Notes under the pieces: generated by a model
The model's input: the letters and a program-made list of their open reading frames with translations, nothing else
Database searches by the model: none
What the model was told of the DNA's origin: nothing
Translations under genes and position numbers: made by a program
In this document: positions 54,480 to 64,000 of the stretch, one piece after another
How positions within the stretch are numbered: the first letter of the stretch is position 1
Layout of the letters: each line of letters begins with the position of its first letter
DNA from: Westiellopsis prolifica IICB1
GTDB taxonomy: Bacteria > Cyanobacteriota > Cyanobacteriia > Cyanobacteriales > Nostocaceae
DNA: 64,000 nucleotides
Direction of reading: 5' to 3'
NCBI RefSeq assembly: GCF_004323185.1
Contig: NZ_NAPS01000001.1
Coordinates: 79,686 to 143,685 of the forward strand

Positions 54480-55859
54480 TTACCGCATTGTGACAAATTC
54501 TTCCGCTGCTGTCGGATGAATTCCAACAGTGGCGTCAAAATCTTTTTTGGTTGCGCCCATGTTCACAGCGATCGCCACACCTTGAATAATCTCACCTGCA
54601 TTTTCTCCTACCATTTGGGCGCCTAAAACTTTGTCGGTTTTAGCATCTATTACCAATTTCATCATAGTTCTTTCTTGAGCGCCGGTTAAACTGTGAAATA
54701 AAGGACGGAAACGAGTGCGGTATATTTTAACTCCTTCGTCTCCCAGCTTTTCCCAGGCTTGAGCTTCTGTGAGACCAACTGTTGCTGCTTCAGGTGTAGA
54801 AAACACAGCAGTCGGGACATTTTCGTGACTAAATACGCGGCGATGACCACCAAATTCACTATCTGCAAAGGCTCGCCCTTCACCAATGGCGACGGGAGTT
54901 AAATTCATCCGATCAGTAACATCACCGACGGCAAAAATATTTTCTTGCGAAGTTTGACTGTATTCGTTGACAGCGATCGCATCTGTTGTGGTATATCCGG
55001 GACCTTCGACGGTACTGCAACATGTTGCGACTCCAGCTTTTTCTAAACCTAGTTCTTCGATATTGGGGGTGCGGCCAGTTGCTACCAAAAACACATCAGC
55101 AATTATAGATTCTGCCTGATTTCCAGATAAATTGATTTTGTAACCCTCTGGGACTTTTTCCACTGTTTCCACTACATGATTCTGGATGATTTTAATCCCG
55201 TGGTTGGTCATCCCTTCTTGAATATTGGTACGAATGTCTTCATCAAAACCATTGAGGATGAGGTCTTTACGGAGAATCTGAGTGACTTCGCATCCCAAAC
55301 CACGCATAATGCAAGCAAACTCCGTACCAATATAACCAGCACCAATAATTACTATGTGCTTAGGTTTTTCTTGCAGATGAAACATTTCGTTGGAGGTGAT
55401 ACCATATTCCATCCCCGGTAAATCAGGTTTGATCGGGCGACCACCAACAGCGATTAAAATTTTATCGGCGGTGACTTTACGTCCATCAACTTCGATAGTA
55501 TGGGGATCTAAGAGAGTAGCACGACTGGGAATCAGTTCTACCCCAGCTTTTTCTAAGAAACCAATGTGTAGTTGGGAAAGTCGATTGACTTCCTTATCGA
55601 TCGCTGTAATAAAATATTTCCAGTCTAATTCTGCTTCGCCTACCTTCCAGCCGTAGCCTGCTGCATTATGAAATAATGCTGGAAAATGGGAACTATAGAC
55701 CATTAATTTTTTGGGAATGCAGCCACGAATCACACAAGTACCGCCGACTAAACTTTCTTCGGCGATCGCCACTTTTGCACCGTAGCTAGCAGCACGCTTA
55801 GAAGCTGCTAATCCTCCAGAACCGGCACCAATGACAAACAGGTCGTAATCGTAGGTCAT
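54480..55859 (-). CDS. gor: Glutathione reductase
   Basis: This 459-aa cytosolic flavoenzyme reduces glutathione disulfide. FAD binding is shown by GAGSGGLAASKRAA (residues 11-24). The redox disulfide Cys42/Cys47 lies in GGTCVIRGCIPKKLM. The second nucleotide site is IIGAGYIGTEFA near 172, then VFLVATGRTPN, and the C-terminal catalytic His lies in IHPTAAEEFVTMR. The redox-active motif with VIRGC is typical of glutathione reductases rather than lipoamide or mercuric relatives. In cyanobacteria this enzyme often uses NADPH, but the cofactor loop was not checked in detail. The downstream gap to the hydrolase holds repeats only. Confidence 0.94.
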   Translation of the reverse strand: MTYDYDLFVIGAGSGGLAASKRAASYGAKVAIAEESLVGGTCVIRGCIPKKLMVYSSHFPALFHNAAGYGWKVGEAELDWKYFITAIDKEVNRLSQLHIGFLEKAGVELIPSRATLLDPHTIEVDGRKVTADKILIAVGGRPIKPDLPGMEYGITSNEMFHLQEKPKHIVIIGAGYIGTEFACIMRGLGCEVTQILRKDLILNGFDEDIRTNIQEGMTNHGIKIIQNHVVETVEKVPEGYKINLSGNQAESIIADVFLVATGRTPNIEELGLEKAGVATCCSTVEGPGYTTTDAIAVNEYSQTSQENIFAVGDVTDRMNLTPVAIGEGRAFADSEFGGHRRVFSHENVPTAVFSTPEAATVGLTEAQAWEKLGDEGVKIYRTRFRPLFHSLTGAQERTMMKLVIDAKTDKVLGAQMVGENAGEIIQGVAIAVNMGATKKDFDATVGIHPTAAEEFVTMR

Positions 55860-56146
55860 AAATTTAGATATCTTTTACAAAAAATAAAATTTGATACCAA
55901 TTTACCAATTAAAAATCGAGAAATTTCACCAAGGTAAAGTGGTATCTAGGACAAGAACGCTTGACAAAACACGTTCCAAATTACCTCAACCATTATCTCG
56001 ATCCTAGCTTGCTCATTCAAATCATAAAAGCTGACAGCAATCCCATTCTGTAGTTGGGGTGGGAGGGACAAGGGGGACAAAGGGGACAAGGAAGCTATGA
56101 CACTTGACCAATGACACTTGACCAATGAATGTAAATATCTAAGTTG

Positions 56147-57547
56147 TCATCGATAATCTTGTGGTTGTAGTCTGTACAAGCTAAACCAGTGACGAACCGC
56201 TAACCAAACTGCGGAAAGAAAGCCAGCTAAACTCAGTGTTAATCCACTGTACGATACTAATAATCCAAATACGGGTAGCACAGCGCCAGCAATCGTACAA
56301 ATCACCGCAGCCAAGGAAGCTCGAACATTTGTACCCAATCCCCAAGTTAATACTAGTAAAACTAGAGAAATCAAAGTCCAAGCAAATTGGGGACTCATGA
56401 CGCGACTAGTGTAGGTTAAAGCTAACAGACAGGCAAAAAATATACCCGCAGCAACAGCGATATTTTTTAAGTTTATAGGAATAGACAAATATAGCAATAA
56501 TATCCACCATAAAAATATGGCTGGCGCTAACAATAATAACCGGGGAAGCACACCTGTATTACGAACAGGGTTAGTATTTGTAAACACGCCAAATGGGTTT
56601 CTCACAGAAACATTATCGTCAAATACCCAAGTAAAGCGGGTACTTTGTCCTTCGCCTGCAATTTCCGTTGGTACAATACCACTTGCAAAATCAGCACTTG
56701 GAAAGTTAGCAGTGGCTACGAGGCGAAAATTTTGGAGTAACTGTCCATTAGCACTATAAACCCAGCGTGACCCCCCTTGAGTTTTATAGGTAACTCGAAA
56801 GCTGGTTTCTTCCCCTGGTTGAAGACGGAAGGGAAAACCATAGTCACCTGGATTGGTTTGTTGCAGTCTATTACCGTCACGCTCTACTTTATAGTTAGAA
56901 AGCAGCGAATAACCGTTAGGTGGTGGTGTTTCAAAGAAAAAACTATCAATATCTTTGAGTTGATTAACTACTTTATAGTCTGCTGTATAGTCTACGCGAT
57001 ATGTAGCACGGCGATTCTGCACATCAGGAGTTTGATCAATTTTTACTTGAATTTGCGAACCAGCTAGCGTCAGGTAGCGATTTTCTTCTCGCGTTTCATT
57101 GACCTTAACAATTTTGCCGTTAACTTGCGTGGTGTAACTGTAGGGTACTTGCACTACATAACGTATTTGCGGCGCGATTTGTTCTAGTCTGTCACCAGCA
57201 ACACTTTCTGCTACTTGTGCGACTTTTGCTTGTTCCCAGTGGTGATATCTGTTACTCAAAGTTGAGCAAAGAAAAAATCCTCCGATTAATAAAATTAAAA
57301 TTAGAGTTAAGTGTGGTAATCCTGATAGAATTTGCGAATAGCGAATTGCCCATTCATCAATGAAATTTGCCTGTTCTGCTTGATTACGACGCAGGGAGAA
57401 GTTGAGCAGAGCGATCGCAATTCCCAAAGCAATAACTATAAGTACTAATAACAGCGAACCTTTGAGAATATGATTTCCAAACTGGATCAGTTCGGTAGGA
57501 TGCGTAAGATCAGGTATTCCGGGAATACCTTGAGCTTGTTCTGGCAT
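56147..57547 (-). CDS. Multi-spanning membrane protein with large soluble loop
   Basis: I do not recognise this 466-aa protein. Two membrane segments lie near residues 33-50 and 78-95. A soluble, beta-rich domain of ~220 residues follows (~100-325; YVVQVPYSYTTQVNGKIVKV, then FRLQPGEETSFRVTYKTQGG), likely in the periplasm. A C-terminal block of five or six helices ends near 455. The soluble part has no Cys or obvious catalytic motif. The start is ATG at 57547 with no good alternative. It is separated from gor by ~290 bp and from the toxin remnant by ~110 bp, so it is likely transcribed alone. Confidence 0.6.
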   Translation of the reverse strand: MPEQAQGIPGIPDLTHPTELIQFGNHILKGSLLLVLIVIALGIAIALLNFSLRRNQAEQANFIDEWAIRYSQILSGLPHLTLILILLIGGFFLCSTLSNRYHHWEQAKVAQVAESVAGDRLEQIAPQIRYVVQVPYSYTTQVNGKIVKVNETREENRYLTLAGSQIQVKIDQTPDVQNRRATYRVDYTADYKVVNQLKDIDSFFFETPPPNGYSLLSNYKVERDGNRLQQTNPGDYGFPFRLQPGEETSFRVTYKTQGGSRWVYSANGQLLQNFRLVATANFPSADFASGIVPTEIAGEGQSTRFTWVFDDNVSVRNPFGVFTNTNPVRNTGVLPRLLLLAPAIFLWWILLLYLSIPINLKNIAVAAGIFFACLLALTYTSRVMSPQFAWTLISLVLLVLTWGLGTNVRASLAAVICTIAGAVLPVFGLLVSYSGLTLSLAGFLSAVWLAVRHWFSLYRLQPQDYR

Positions 57548-57655
57548 AAGAGAATTTTCGGAGAATGTGAATCATCAGACTGATAACATCTCTCGGAAGT
57601 TTCTTACTTTTGATAAATCTATTTCTATAGATAGATGTTGGAAATATTGCTTCTC

Positions 57656-58117
57656 TCACTCTTCTAACAATTTCTGCATGAGTGTATAAATATCACCTTT
57701 ATAACCCTCTTTTCGTAGTCCTACACCAACTACCAAAACCACTACTTTTTCAAATTCAACTTTATAAATGATTCTGTAACGTTGACCTACAGCCCTAACA
57801 CTACGATATCCCTTTAGTTTATCAACTAAAGGTTTACCCTGTTTTTCTGGATCTGTTTTTAACTTATCTATGCGATCGCTTAAAGCTTGCTGTTGACGTT
57901 TATCTTTAACACCACCTAAGTAGGTGGGCGCTAAAAAACACAACCAGATTAAGAAATGTAAATCGCTTAAAAGCTTATATTCAAAGCGTTTCTGATGCTT
58001 TACATAAGTTTACATAGTTCGGTTTAATTGTGCCTACCTACTTAGCATCTATAAAGCTAGTGGTGTTAATTCAATAGCATACTCTGTGTTAGAACTTTGT
58101 GGAGTCTCAGAGTCCAA
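57656..58117 (-). pseudogene. RelE/ParE-type toxin gene split by a MITE
   Basis: The 3' part (57656-57914) encodes KDKRQQQALSDRIDKLKTDP, then VRAVGQRYRIIYKVE and a C-terminal strand, the RelE/ParE fold with the basic residues that cleave or contact RNA. The 5' part lies upstream of the inserted element: a TTG at 58117, overlapping the end of the antitoxin gene by 11 bp, then EYAIELTPLAL, a RelE N-terminus. Removing the element plus one TA rejoins the parts in frame (ATG CTA GGT GGT GTT AAA), apart from a TAG at 58051-58049. An ATG-started product from 57943 would lack the first strand and helix. Confidence 0.8.
57917..58044. mobile_element. MITE-like element in the toxin gene, flanked by TA
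   Basis: A 124-bp core (57919-58042) has inverted ends AGTAGGTGGGC / AGTAGGTAGGC and TA on both sides. An internal AT-rich hairpin is likely. No ORF is present. Confidence 0.8.
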
Positions 58118-58379
58118 GCTTTGCTTTCGCTTCCTCCCAGCTGATAGTTTCTCCCTGTTCTGCTTGAGCGATACTTTCCTCTAAACGTTCAGCAAATTGT
58201 TGATCTGCAAAAATACACAATGTCTCTAGTATTGATTCATACTGTTCAAAACTAAGTGCAGCAATTACTGGTTTACCGTGTTTGGTGATGATTACTGGTT
58301 CATCTTCCAATTGATCTGGCAAATCTAATAAATTTTGCCTAGCTTCCGTAATTGTTAGATATTTTGTCATTATAGTCAA
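58107..58379 (-). CDS. Phd/YefM-type antitoxin
   Basis: The 90-aa protein matches Phd/YefM antitoxins: KYLTITEARQNLLDLPDQL (DNA-binding N-terminal part), EPVIITKHGKPVIAALSF (strand-turn motif), then an acidic C-terminal helix (EESIAQAEQGETISWEEAKA) that would bind the toxin. The second Met (58370) is an equally good start. The stop overlaps the start of the split toxin gene by 11 bp, the usual operon order antitoxin-toxin. If the toxin is inactive, the antitoxin is a solitary DNA-binding protein that may still repress its own promoter. Confidence 0.88.
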   Translation of the reverse strand: MTIMTKYLTITEARQNLLDLPDQLEDEPVIITKHGKPVIAALSFEQYESILETLCIFADQQFAERLEESIAQAEQGETISWEEAKAKLGL

Positions 58380-58537
58380 TTAAATATACAGTAAAATGTA
58401 CACTTTTATTCTACACATAATAAATTGTTCTGTTTTGCTCTTTCCTCTGTTGTCCTGTGCAGTTTAAATTCAAAATTAGCGATCGCTCTACCTGTTTGCG
58501 CTACATTGACAAATGCAAGCACACGGAGGAATAAGTC

Positions 58538-59536
58538 ATGAAAGCAGTATTAATGACAGCACCCGGAAATCCTGAAGTTCTGCAACTACAAGACGTCACA
58601 AATCCTGGTGTTCCTGTTGGTGAAACTGAACTTTTGATACACTTAAGAGCAGCTGGTGTTAACCCCATTGATACCAAACTTCGCAAACGTGGCACTTTCT
58701 ACCCCGATCAAATGCCTGCTATTTTAGGATGTGATGGTGCGGGTGTAGTTGAAGCAGTTGGTGCTGCTGTCAAGAATTTTAACGTTGGCGATGAAGTATA
58801 TTTTTGCAATGGTGGGTTAGGCGCACACCAAGGTAATTATGCTGAATATACTACAATAGATGAGCGTTTTGCAGCCCACAAACCCAAATCTGTCTCGTTT
58901 GCAGTTGCCGCCGCCGCACCTTTAGTGTTAATTACTGCTTGGGAAGCTTTATATGAACGGGGAAGATTAGAACCAGGCGATCGCGTCTTAATTCATGCTG
59001 GTGCTGGTGGTGTTGGACATGTAGCTATTCAGCTAGCTAAACTCAAAGGCGCGGATGTCTGCACAACAGTAGGTTCTCAAGAAAAAGCCAATTTTGTCAA
59101 ACAACTCGGTGCAGATTATCCTATTTTGTATAAACAAACAGATTTTGTCCAAGCAGCTTTAGATTGGACTGGTGGCGAAGGTGTAGACTTGGCTTTTGAT
59201 ACTGTAGGTGGAGAAACTTTTCACCAAACCTTCCCAGCAGTGCGGATGTATGGCGATATCGTGACGATTTTAGAACCAAATGCTAATACTGTTTGGAGAA
59301 CTGCGAGAAACCGGAATCTCCGCATAGGTTTAGAATTAATGCTCATACCGATGGCCCAAGGGATGGTAGAAGCACAGCAGCACCAAGCAGAAATCTTAAC
59401 AGAGTGTGCTAAATATATTGATGCCGGTAAGTTGAAGATTCATGTCAGTCACGAGTTACCGTTAGCAGAAGCAGTAAAAGCACACCAGTTAATTGAATCT
59501 GGTTCGACAACGGGTAAGATTGTTCTGGTGTTTTGA
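58538..59536 (+). CDS. Quinone oxidoreductase-like MDR-family dehydrogenase
   Basis: The 332-aa protein belongs to the medium-chain dehydrogenase/reductase superfamily. The N-terminal GroES-like part has LRAAGVNPIDTKLRKRG and GCDGAGVVEAVG; the Rossmann loop is HAGAGGVGHVAIQLAK near residue 150; the C-terminus ends GSTTGKIVLVF. The Cys/His ligands of zinc-type alcohol dehydrogenases are absent, so it is a zinc-free quinone reductase-like enzyme using NAD(P)H. A strong ribosome site GGAGGA lies seven bases before the ATG. The substrate is unknown. A dispersed hairpin repeat follows the stop within 60 bp. Confidence 0.9.
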   Translation: MKAVLMTAPGNPEVLQLQDVTNPGVPVGETELLIHLRAAGVNPIDTKLRKRGTFYPDQMPAILGCDGAGVVEAVGAAVKNFNVGDEVYFCNGGLGAHQGNYAEYTTIDERFAAHKPKSVSFAVAAAAPLVLITAWEALYERGRLEPGDRVLIHAGAGGVGHVAIQLAKLKGADVCTTVGSQEKANFVKQLGADYPILYKQTDFVQAALDWTGGEGVDLAFDTVGGETFHQTFPAVRMYGDIVTILEPNANTVWRTARNRNLRIGLELMLIPMAQGMVEAQQHQAEILTECAKYIDAGKLKIHVSHELPLAEAVKAHQLIESGSTTGKIVLVF

Positions 59537-59593
59537 GCTTCGACGCCTAATACCATTTCACAAAAAATCTGATACAAATACAGACCCTGTACC

Positions 59594-59613
59594 AGACGCG
59601 ATATATCGCGTCT
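59594..59613. repeat. Dispersed palindrome AGACGCGATATATCGCGTCT
   Basis: A perfect 20-bp palindrome of the family also seen at 18561-18590 and inside the ABC exporter gene (27642-27661). It lies between convergent genes and could end both transcripts. Confidence 0.85.
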
Positions 59614-59647
59614 CTACAAAAGATTGTGGGCATAACTCAATAATTAA

Positions 59648-59854
59648 TCAAGGTGTACTATCTTGTTCGCGCTTGTCTTCATCTAGTGCCTTTTGGATGG
59701 CTTGACGGCAAAATTCACCTGGGTTATCTTTGCTTTTTACTTCTTGGTAGGTTGATTCAGATACCCTGATTGACAGTGTTTTGGTAAGTGGTTTTTCTCC
59801 AGCAGACTCAAAACCATGATTTTTGATGTTTGGATTACCGCCTTTTCTAGCCAT
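59648..59854 (-). CDS. Small RHH-like protein
   Basis: The 68-aa protein starts MARKGGNPNIKNHGFESAGE and continues with PLTKTLSIRVSESTYQEVKS and a C-terminal acidic helix (FCRQAIQKALDEDKRE). The pattern of a beta-strand (TLSIRVSE) followed by two helices is that of ribbon-helix-helix DNA-binding proteins, which are often antitoxins or plasmid regulators, but no toxin gene is adjacent. The basic NPNIKNHGF lead is seen in many cyanobacterial proteins of this size, from memory. A start at 59854 with the MARKGG lead seems real. Confidence 0.65.
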   Translation of the reverse strand: MARKGGNPNIKNHGFESAGEKPLTKTLSIRVSESTYQEVKSKDNPGEFCRQAIQKALDEDKREQDSTP

Positions 59855-59911
59855 TCAAAAATTAATACAAAATTGCTCTAATAATTCGTGTACTATTATA
59901 TAAACGCAATT

Positions 59912-59950
59912 ATGGTGGCTGTGCTTCCGGGAAGTTGCTGTAGCCACCAT
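59912..59950. repeat. Inverted repeat between divergent small genes
   Basis: ATGGTGGCT and AGCCACCAT form a 9-bp stem around a 21-nt loop with an inner CAG-type pairing. It lies in the shared upstream region of the RHH-like gene and the gene at 59967 and could be an operator or just a hairpin repeat. Confidence 0.5.
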
Positions 59951-59966
59951 ATCCAATTGACAACCA

Positions 59967-60359
59967 ATGGACATTTATATGATGACACGAGAACAGCTGG
60001 AATCACTATCTTTAGAAGATTTGAAAGCGATCGCCAAGCATTATCGAATACAGCCACTTGGTAATCATGATAAAGCAGAAAGCTGGATGAATGTCCTGCT
60101 GAGATTTCCGTATCGGGCGATTGATCAAATGCGTGAAGGAGTGGGATTGCGATCGCCTGGTAATCATGCTGTACTTTATTTGGAGTACATGCTTAATCTC
60201 ATTGGTGAACCAACAGACAGCCAGTTTGCTTTAATTCGGGCTACTCAAAATGATGAATGGCTACAAGATGAGGATTGGCAATTTTATCAGCAAAAGCTTT
60301 TTGAGATATATCGAGTTAAGTTACTGCTGAAGGAAGCATTGAAAATTCTGGTTGACTAA
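59967..60359 (+). CDS. Small protein with SAP-like N-terminus
   Basis: The 130-aa protein begins MTREQLESLSLEDLKAIAKH, then YRIQPLGNHDKAESWMNVLL, resembling a SAP-like helix-extended-loop-helix used for nucleic-acid or protein binding. The rest (EGVGLRSPGNHAVLYLEYML, then WQFYQQKLFEIYRVKLLLKE) is helical with no named family. The start could be ATG 59967 or the internal Met at 59979. It is divergent from the RHH-like gene, with the 59912-59950 inverted repeat between them, and converges with the cobW-like gene. Function is unknown. Confidence 0.6.
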   Translation: MDIYMMTREQLESLSLEDLKAIAKHYRIQPLGNHDKAESWMNVLLRFPYRAIDQMREGVGLRSPGNHAVLYLEYMLNLIGEPTDSQFALIRATQNDEWLQDEDWQFYQQKLFEIYRVKLLLKEALKILVD

Positions 60360-60408
60360 TTAGCTTGATTTACTCTAAATCGTCAGATAATTTTGTCTGA
60401 CGATGTTG

Positions 60409-61449
60409 TTATACCAAACATTTATTTAGAAGAGAATGAATTTCATTGCTATCCAAATTTCTACCAATGAAAACTAGCTGATTTTTTGGTGTAGTCAACC
60501 ATTCATCACCATCTAATTCATAACGAGGGCCACTCAGTTGAAAGATATGGCGTAAATTACTATCACTAAACCACAGAATACCTTTTGCTCGAAAGACATA
60601 TTGTGGCATTTCTTCATTTAAAAAATTCTCAAATTTATGAACATCAAAAGGTCTTTCACTTTGGAAAGAAACAGAAATAAATCCATCATTTTCTAAATGA
60701 TGGGAGTGATGCTCATGATGATGATGTTCATGTTCATGGCTATGACTATGAACATGAACATCATCATCATGAGCATCCTCGGTAAAAGATGAATATTCAT
60801 CTTTTGGAGTCAACTCCACACCTAAAATTAATGGTAACGGCACTTGCCCATATCTGGTGTGCAAAATTTTTGCACCTGCTTTCACTTCCCGAATATAATC
60901 TTCTAGTTTCTCCAGTTTTTCTTGTGTAACCAGATCAGTTTTATTTAAGAGAACAATATCTCCATAGATAATCTGTTTTAAAGCTGCTTCACTTTGAAAA
61001 TGTTCATGATTAAATGCTTCCGAATCTACCAATGTGAGAATAGAATCTAAGTTAGTTAAATCTCTCAATTCTGTTCCCAAAAATGTCAAAATTATCGGCA
61101 AAGGGTCAGCAATACCTGTAGTTTCGATAACCAGATAATCAATGCGTTCCTCTCTTTCTAAAACTCGATAAACAGCATCAACTAAACCATCATTTATCGT
61201 ACAACAAATACAGCCATTGCTCAGTTCTACCATATTTTCATCCATTGAAACCAGCAATTGGCTATCAATATTGATATCACCAAATTCATTAACTAGGACA
61301 GCGACTTTTAAATCTTGTTTATTTTTAAGAATCTGGTTGAGCAGAGTCGTTTTTCCACTACCTAAAAATCCTGTAATGATAGTAACAGGCATTCCCCGTT
61401 TGGGAATATCAGGAATTTGGTTGGAATTTGGTGCAGTGAAAGTAGTCAT
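60409..61449 (-). CDS. CobW/COG0523 G3E GTPase (metal chaperone)
   Basis: This 346-aa GTP-binding metallochaperone, probably for zinc, has Walker A GFLGSGKTTLL (27-37), the metal-binding Cys triad C80/C82/C83 in NGCICCTI, ETTGIADPLP (switch/Walker B), NKTDLV (guanine specificity), a His-rich run near 229-255 (HVHSHSHEHEHHHHEH) and a CobW C-terminal domain (FDVHKFENFLNEEMPQYVFR). In several genomes such proteins help load Zn enzymes or accompany hemB. Here it lies 50 bp downstream of hemB on the same strand. This HemB is of the Asp (Mg) type, so a role in loading it is uncertain. Confidence 0.9.
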   Translation of the reverse strand: MTTFTAPNSNQIPDIPKRGMPVTIITGFLGSGKTTLLNQILKNKQDLKVAVLVNEFGDINIDSQLLVSMDENMVELSNGCICCTINDGLVDAVYRVLEREERIDYLVIETTGIADPLPIILTFLGTELRDLTNLDSILTLVDSEAFNHEHFQSEAALKQIIYGDIVLLNKTDLVTQEKLEKLEDYIREVKAGAKILHTRYGQVPLPLILGVELTPKDEYSSFTEDAHDDDVHVHSHSHEHEHHHHEHHSHHLENDGFISVSFQSERPFDVHKFENFLNEEMPQYVFRAKGILWFSDSNLRHIFQLSGPRYELDGDEWLTTPKNQLVFIGRNLDSNEIHSLLNKCLV

Positions 61450-61499
61450 AGTTCATCCTATTTTTTAGTACTCTAAAAATCCAAAATCGTTTGACTCGG

Positions 61500-63283
<1,784 letters not shown>

Positions 63284-63349
63284 TGGTTCGTTTTTTACGT
63301 TTGATGTGAATTGTTTGAGGTATCGACCACCGATAATTTTTTTGTTGTG

Positions 63350-64000
63350 TCATCTTGTACAAACATGAGTTGGGTCATCAGCTCGTTCTGCATATTCGAG
63401 TCCATGGGCCAAACGCCAAGCAAAAATTGCAGGTAAACCTTTTTCGATAATTGCTGCACAAGTTTTTTCAACTTCGTAGGCCACTTCTCTGAGTGTGACT
63501 TTTTGAATATTCGTGTCATAAATTACATATGTCGCATTTGGTCGCCCATGTCGGGGTTCGCCAACGGAACCGACATTCACAATTCGCTTGGCAAGGGTGT
63601 TAAAGTTGATTTGCTGTTGTTTTTGACTCTCACTTTTGACGCAAGCTTGCAAGCTAGCTGCATCTAAATTTCGTACGTAAGGTACATGAGTATGTCCGCA
63701 AAATAGCACGTCTGCTTGTGTGGAAAGTACTCGCTCTAGGGCGACAAAAGCATTGAGTTCTGGTAATAAGTACTCATGATTACTATGGGGGCTACCATGA
63801 ACAAAAGCAAGATTTCCATAGCCTAAGCTGGGGGGTAATTGTGCTAGAAATTCACGGTTCTCTGGTTTGATTTCTTGATTTGTCCATTCGTGAGCTTGTT
63901 TGCCTCTTTTTTCTGCTAATAATGAAGGATAACTACACTCACAAGCATTTAATCCTTCGACAATATCTTCATCCCAACAACCAACACAGGTGGGAATATT
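63350..64000 (-). CDS. Metallophosphoesterase, 5' end outside the window
   Basis: The frame runs from the window edge to the stop at 63350 (about 216 visible residues). Seen motifs are PTCVGCWDEDIVEGL near the edge, LAFVHGSPHSNHEYLL, DVLFCGHTHVPYVRNL and RIVNVGSVGEPRHGRP, the last metal ligands and core of the YfcE/Icc-like phosphodiesterase fold. The GCWDE where GNHD is usual may mean a changed third ligand. The N-terminal DxH motif is not visible. The gene is transcribed toward the degenerate paralog, 66 bp away, and the hemB-cobW run. Confidence 0.8.
   Translation of the reverse strand, partial: NIPTCVGCWDEDIVEGLNACECSYPSLLAEKRGKQAHEWTNQEIKPENREFLAQLPPSLGYGNLAFVHGSPHSNHEYLLPELNAFVALERVLSTQADVLFCGHTHVPYVRNLDAASLQACVKSESQKQQQINFNTLAKRIVNVGSVGEPRHGRPNATYVIYDTNIQKVTLREVAYEVEKTCAAIIEKGLPAIFAWRLAHGLEYAERADDPTHVCTR

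Noticed and set aside
61450-61499. Zur box between hemB and the CobW gene
   Set aside because: No TGATAAT/ATTATCA-like palindrome is seen in the 50-bp gap.

Overview
The window looks like chromosome of a filamentous, probably Nostocales-type cyanobacterium. The octamer GCGATCGC (HIP1) recurs in genes and spacers. Heptanucleotide tandem arrays (TCAATAG, CCCCGAT, CAATCCC, CCCRATG) and short hairpin repeats fill the spacers. The gene set is typical: a BciB-type divinyl reductase, photosynthetic-type gap2, a CyaC-like multidomain adenylate cyclase, WD40 and pentapeptide-repeat proteins, a pheophorbide-oxygenase-like Rieske protein and a VTE6/DUF92 protein. No rRNA, CRISPR array or prophage is visible. 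The assignment rests on gene content and repeats only.

Layout. 0-7 kb: a cyclic-peptide-type ABC exporter, a membrane protein, a CPA1 antiporter and a GH31 alpha-glucosidase. 7-9.2 kb: a two-gene block bracketed by inverted copies of an ~85-bp double-hairpin repeat. 9.3-17.3 kb: bciB, a WD40 protein, a pentapeptide/HhH membrane protein, a large Lhr-like helicase and a lipoprotein. 17.5-23.4 kb: housekeeping genes thiL, gap2, nadD, murC and murB. 23.4-32.3 kb: GNAT, Rieske oxygenase, a PPIase/ABC exporter pair, a VTE6-like kinase and a subtilase. 32.4-36.1 kb: a shortened STAND-WD40 protein divergent from a membrane-anchored pentapeptide protein. 36.1-39.4 kb: a PRK-like kinase, radC and a Uma2 nuclease, with two MITE-like elements. 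39.5-43.5 kb: an accessory locus (438-aa unknown protein, TerB-like fragment, dynamin-like C-terminal fragment) broken by an ISH3-like element. 43.7-50.1 kb: tRNA-Gly, a TonB-like protein, cyaC and GNAT. 50.5-52.05 kb: a decayed IS4-type element with clear ends and a 9-bp target duplication. 52.5-57.5 kb: unknowns, a hydrolase and glutathione reductase. 57.6-58.4 kb: a Phd/RelE module whose toxin gene is split by a TA-flanked MITE. 58.5-64 kb: a quinone-reductase-like MDR, small proteins, then a run of minus-strand genes (two paralogous metallophosphoesterase-like genes, hemB, a CobW GTPase).

The main theme is repeat invasion. Short repeats sit in frame inside at least four otherwise intact genes (helicase, ABC exporter, VTE6-like, cyaC), supply the stop codon of thiL, and may have produced extended N-termini. 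MITE-like elements and two IS elements have broken a toxin gene, a transposase and a TerB/dynamin locus. The accessory genes most worth following are the TerB/dynamin/438-aa locus, the STAND protein with two P-loops and a missing mid-section, and a metallophosphoesterase paralog that has lost its metal ligands. Functions are read from motifs and family memory only; no database search was run.
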